Made by a program: the position numbers and the translations under genes
DNA from: Melieria omissa
Lineage: Eukaryota > Arthropoda > Insecta > Diptera > Ulidiidae
Direction: 5' to 3'
Assembly: GCA_963971225.1 (NCBI GenBank)
Contig: OZ020268.1
Location: 127,534,787-127,598,786 of the forward strand
DNA length: 64,000 nucleotides
The notes under the pieces: generated by a model
What the model saw: only the letters and a program-made list of their open reading frames with translations
Database searches by the model: none
What the model was told of the DNA's origin: nothing
Part shown: in pieces, positions 59,960-64,000 of the stretch
How positions within the stretch are numbered: position 1 is the stretch's first letter
How the letters are laid out: every line of letters starts with the position of its first letter

Positions 59960-61768
59960 AAGGTTATTTAATATAACATCCAACGGATAACAACTACAGT
60001 GGCGATGTCAGCACTTCTACGTTTAAATACCCACAAAAAGGCTGAACTTTCTACCATTATTTACGTATAGTTTGATATTTACAGCTATATGTATCCCTTG
60101 CAAGCTCTACAAGCTTCTAAAGAGTTTGAATTTTATAAAACTTTCATTTGAAGTACTTTTAAACAGCTAATTACTCTTGTAATTAGCTATCGAAATTTAT
60201 TTGTAAAAATTATAAAATCGCTCCGGATAAATATCTTTTAACCATTATCAACTCATAAATTTAACATTAACTACTCAGGTGCGGGGCGCAGCGTTGTATG
60301 AATTTCTGGCGTGCTCTTAATTATTTTATTAAAATGCTTGTATATAAAATAAAAGTTTACTTTTACAAATTTAATGAAAGTACCAAACCATTTCAAGTGG
60401 TTTTTTGGAAGCCTATAACCAAAATTTTCCATAATGGCAGCTGATGTGCTTTTATGATTAGAACGTTAATCTGCATTTGAAATATGAAATCAATTCATTC
60501 TTTATAATTTATATAATGTAAAGGTTAATGTGTAAAATCGATTTCGATGGCGAAATTTACATTAAGTTCTCGTACGTAATCACTGCTCTCATAGTATCAA
60601 TGATTTCCTAAAGATTGTTATGAACAATGTTAATGCTTATTATTTTTTCTTTGATGTTATGCATTGCTAATTTTGTGAAGCTAAGGTGTTTAAACATATC
60701 AAATGGCAACGCCGTTTTTTAGTACTTAGTAGGAGAGAGTCTGCGCAGTATTTTGAGCCGAAGCCACACGAATGCGCTTCGTTTAAAATGTTCACCTTCC
60801 TTCAAAGGAATCGTCGTTTGTCATGAAACCAGCAATAAAATAAAGGAAAAACAACAAAAATTAAGGATATTAAGTAATCACTAGCCTTACATATATTTTA
60901 TATTTCGGCACTGAGTTATGCACTTTTCGTGTGTTTGAACACAATAATCCATTTCAAACCGAGCGCATCATCTTGAACATATATTTTCTATCAATTTGCC
61001 ACTACTACTGCATGCAATCGAAATTTGTTGTATATTTTAAGGCGTTTATGCTCACTCACTTTATATGTTTTCTCAAGAAGCATCGGATTTAATATGCAAA
61101 ATCACTTCACCGCTAAATATAATTTATAATTGTTTTGCTTTTGGCTTTTGTAATTTTTTTAAATCAGTGTGCTGGTAATTTTAGGCGAAGTACAAACAGA
61201 AACTACGTCAAGAATGGCACGACTCAATGTTTACAGGCGGGATACGCGGCAAGTAGCAAGAAATAAGGACCGAGTTGAATTGAGTTCAATGTAGTTCAGT
61301 AGAGTTCAGATCAGATCAGTTGAGATGAGTTACAAATAAATAAAGGAAAAAATTTAAATTGAACTTTTGCACTTTTGCTGCGAATGTGCGTCAATTTTTG
61401 TCGTACCACTCCCTTCTACTAGTGTGTAAAGAGCAACCAACACCAATTGACGACCCTTAGTTGTTGCTTAATGCCGTAATATAATACATAAGCACATATA
61501 TTCGCGCACAATTCAAAACAGTATGCCAAATCCTGTACTCTCTCGCTTAAATATGTTCTCTTGAACTCGTCCTCTCTTAAATGATGTAAGGAAAAAAGCT
61601 ATAACTTAACAACATATATATTTATTTAACAACATATATATATATATAACGAAAGAGAAGTAATCAACAATTTTTCTTCAGAAAACCTTAGGGATCGAAA
61701 CATAAACTTAAAGCAATAATTTTGAATGCTTTCAATACAATGGACTCCACAGAAAATACTTCAGCATT

Positions 61769-62003
61769 GATCTCACTAAAAACGAATAGAGAAACTGAAA
61801 AGTATGGGAACTACATTTTCGAGCTAACAAATGAATCAAAAACTATGTTTAAGTCTTTATATACATAAGCCACAGTTAGCAATGTGATCTCACTAAAAAC
61901 GAATATAGAAGCTGAAAAGTATAGGAACTACACTTTCGCGCTAAGAACTGAATAAAAAATCACGCTTAAGTCTTTATATACACAAGCCACAGTAAGCAAT
62001 GTG
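61769..62003. repeat. Tandem duplication, two copies of about 117 bases
   Basis: GATCTCACTAAAAACGAAT begins at 61769 and again at 61886. The two copies share CTTTATATACA(T/C)AAGCCACAG and AGCAATGTGA blocks and differ at scattered single bases and small indels. This is a local duplication without coding capacity. Confidence 0.8.
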
Positions 62004-62311
62004 AACAGAAGCTAAAGATTTAGAATAGAATAGATTTAATATTAGATTCATTCTTAATCATCTTACAGCATTTTTGGGCTTAAAGACAACTTTTTTTTTG
62101 CACTATTAATAACAATAAAATATTATTGGATTTTTTATTTCGTTGTCATTTTTATTTTCAGTTCTAAAAATTGAAGACGCAAAATATACATTTTTTTTAT
62201 GAACATATTTTGACATACGTATACAAATACATGAATACATAAGCTGTGCGACATTTGAATTCGAATTTTTCTAAAATTCATTAACAGAAATACATACTTA
62301 CATATTTCCTT

Positions 62312-62552
62312 AACCCTTTCGGGACGGAGTTTAATTTTGAAATCCAAAATACTCTCAGTAGAAATGTTCTCATGTTATGAATGTCGAGATTAGAAAATTA
62401 TATTGGATGCTCACAAATTCTGAAATCATCTTTTTATGCCGGAACACCGAAATAGAAAAACTATTTTGCGTGGGTCGTAAGATTTGAATATTTCTTTTGG
62501 GAGGCGTTAAAAACTTGCTGGGACCTATTATCCCAGTAGTCCCGAAAGGGTT
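62312..62552. mobile_element. Inverted-repeat element (MITE), about 241 bases
   Basis: AACCCTTTCGGGAC at 62312-62325 and its exact complement GTCCCGAAAGGGTT at 62539-62552. The left end is bordered by TTAA (62310-62313); the right end reads TTGA, probably a mutated TTAA. No frame inside. The ends resemble those of the element at 59608 (both start TTAAC.CTT), suggesting related mobilisation. Confidence 0.7.
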
Positions 62553-62879
62553 GAAAAACTACAACAAAATCGTAAAGGATGAACTGCTAGAGCAACCACA
62601 ATCAGAAAAGTAAGGGATATTTTTCGTGAAGCGTAAACTTTACAGCGGTTGTTTATTGGTTTATTCCGGTTGAATACTTCAACAGTTTATACGATTATAC
62701 CTCTCTCTCAAACATATTATTTGATGTAATTGGAGTCCCAACTAACTAGTAATTTCATCTCGTTTTTTTTTTTGTGAGGAAAACCACGTGTGGCAATTGC
62801 TTCTAATTATATCCTCCAAATATTTCACTACGTAGAAAAAATAAAATTTAAAATAATCGAGTAGTGGAAATCAAGTGTG

Positions 62880-62938
62880 GCATAGTGTAGGTATGTGTGG
62901 ATGTACACATCCACACACACATACACACACACCCACAG
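62880..62938. repeat. CA microsatellite with a small palindrome
   Basis: A (CA)n-type repeat preceded by GTGTGGATGT and ACATCCACAC, which are exact complements separated by two bases. Confidence 0.7.
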
Positions 62939-64000
62939 ATAAAGTTATATGCCATCGGAATTCAGTGACACAACAAGTAGCGAAGCACAGTTTTCTATTT
63001 TCTATCTATTTACAAGTACCATTGCATTTGTTACGTCTGCGCACTATCGTAGCGACCTGTGTGCTTCCGGGTACAGAACTATGAGGGTATTCCCTCAGCT
63101 ACACTTGTGGATTCCTTTTATTCTTAATCTACCCTCGCTTTGCCATAGTTATCACCGCTACGCAATCTAACGGAACTCCATAAATGTAGTTGATGGTTCT
63201 TTCAAATGAAAATATCCATTATTGCAGGCTACGCATATTTTTTGAAACAAAGTTATTTTTTAAGTCGAGTACTTTGGCAAAAAAAAAAGATGAAAACATA
63301 CTCGTACGTATGAAGTTTGCTCTCGGAAACGCTCTTTGTTTCCTTCGTTCTCCCAAACACTTTGACATTTCTCTTTATTTACATACATACGTTACACACA
63401 GCACACGTGGAGAGAACTTCCAAAGCACACAAATAAGTTTTCGTGTGGGTGTGCAGCAAGGGATGAGATTTTACATTCACCGGTGAACCTTCTAAACCGA
63501 TACCAAACGCAAGCAAATGTACATAGTTTCGCTTAAACAAGGTTATATTTGCCAAACTTTTAAGATAAAGATATACTATAAGAAATGTTATATCATATAA
63601 GAAACCTTAAGTCATTGTAAAACACATTAACCAATTGTTTCCTTTGAGCGGTTTCTTACATTGGAAAGAGGAAAATAAGAAGAAAGGTATAAAAAGCAAA
63701 AGGGCAGATAAGGCAGATAAGCAAAGGTTCCAGAAGAAGCCGTGTAAAAAAAAACCGTGTAAAAAAAGACATTGATCGTATACAAAAATGGGTGATTTGT
63801 TCCTAATCTCTAAAACCTATTAAAATTTCTTTACCAAACACGTCTTATTGCATTGACAGTTCACAAAATATTAACACGTTTCAATTGCTCTGACCAGTAA
63901 ATTTTATTGTATGCACATAAAGGGAATTCCCCTAAATTAGTGCTATTCACATTTGCTTTGACCAGTAAAAATTGCTTGTACGCGCTAAAAGGGAATTCAC

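Larger units (their letters stand above)
59266..64000. other. Upstream DNA of the Scratch-family gene
   Basis: AT-rich with no supported gene. It contains two inverted-repeat elements (59608-59959 and 62312-62552), a 117-base tandem duplication (61769-62003), a runs-of-GTTCA patch around 61270-61330 and a CA microsatellite (62880-62938). The 5' UTR and promoter of the Scratch-family gene should lie here. Frames 62135, 62875, 62949 and 63190 are not supported. Confidence 0.5.

Noticed and set aside
60700..61330. Possible exon or RNA gene in the less AT-rich patch
   Set aside because: No long frame, splice pair or tRNA-like fold could be made out; the GTTCA/GATCA runs look like simple repeats.

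Overview
This is nuclear DNA of a higher (cyclorrhaphan) fly. All protein-coding genes have short phase-consistent introns. Seven encode recognisable insect proteins: SRP receptor beta, Cbl, Unr, an AFG3L2-type mitochondrial protease, a MEP-1-like zinc-finger protein, a KIAA1143/DUF4604 protein and a Scratch-family zinc-finger protein. The intergenic DNA is strongly AT-rich and littered with small transposon remnants. One dispersed repeat (about 11846-12008 and 17603-17760) resembles an element I remember as very common in tephritid fruit-fly genomes. A tephritid is therefore my best guess, but the species cannot be fixed from the sequence alone. Gene models below were built by eye from splice signals, reading phase and family resemblance.

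Layout. 1020-1951 (-) SRP receptor beta. 2932-8494 (+) Cbl, with both a short and a long carboxy-terminal form readable. 8495-13384 intergenic, repeat-rich. 13385-20580 (-) Unr with nine cold-shock-type domains and a distant inferred first exon. 20581-25732 T-rich upstream DNA between the divergent Unr and AFG3L2 genes. 25733-28333 (+) mitochondrial m-AAA protease AFG3L2, containing a probable GC-AG intron. 30422-34349 (-) MEP-1-like seven-zinc-finger protein, with a small unrecognised ORF starting 91 bases upstream in the opposite direction (34440). 36384-38255 (-) KIAA1143/DUF4604 gene. 40687-43152 (+) FAM110-like centrosomal protein. 46111-46388 dead mariner fragment. 46780-47436 (+) and 48264-49569 (-) two small multi-exon secreted proteins, convergent. 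49570-56417 gene-poor DNA with a 721-base palindromic element and a retroposon insertion flanked by 22-base target duplications. 56418-59265 (-) Scratch-family zinc-finger transcription factor. 59266-64000 upstream DNA with two more inverted-repeat elements and a tandem duplication.

The genes do not form a pathway. They are a typical fly neighbourhood of housekeeping genes (ER targeting, mitochondrial proteolysis), signalling and RNA-binding regulators (Cbl, Unr), chromatin and neural transcription factors (MEP-1-like, Scratch-like) and two lineage-type secreted proteins. I found no rRNA, no CRISPR array and no convincing tRNA. The most unfamiliar material is the pair of small secreted genes, which simple ORF scanning misses because their exons are 25 to 175 bases long, and the set of TTAA-flanked inverted-repeat elements.
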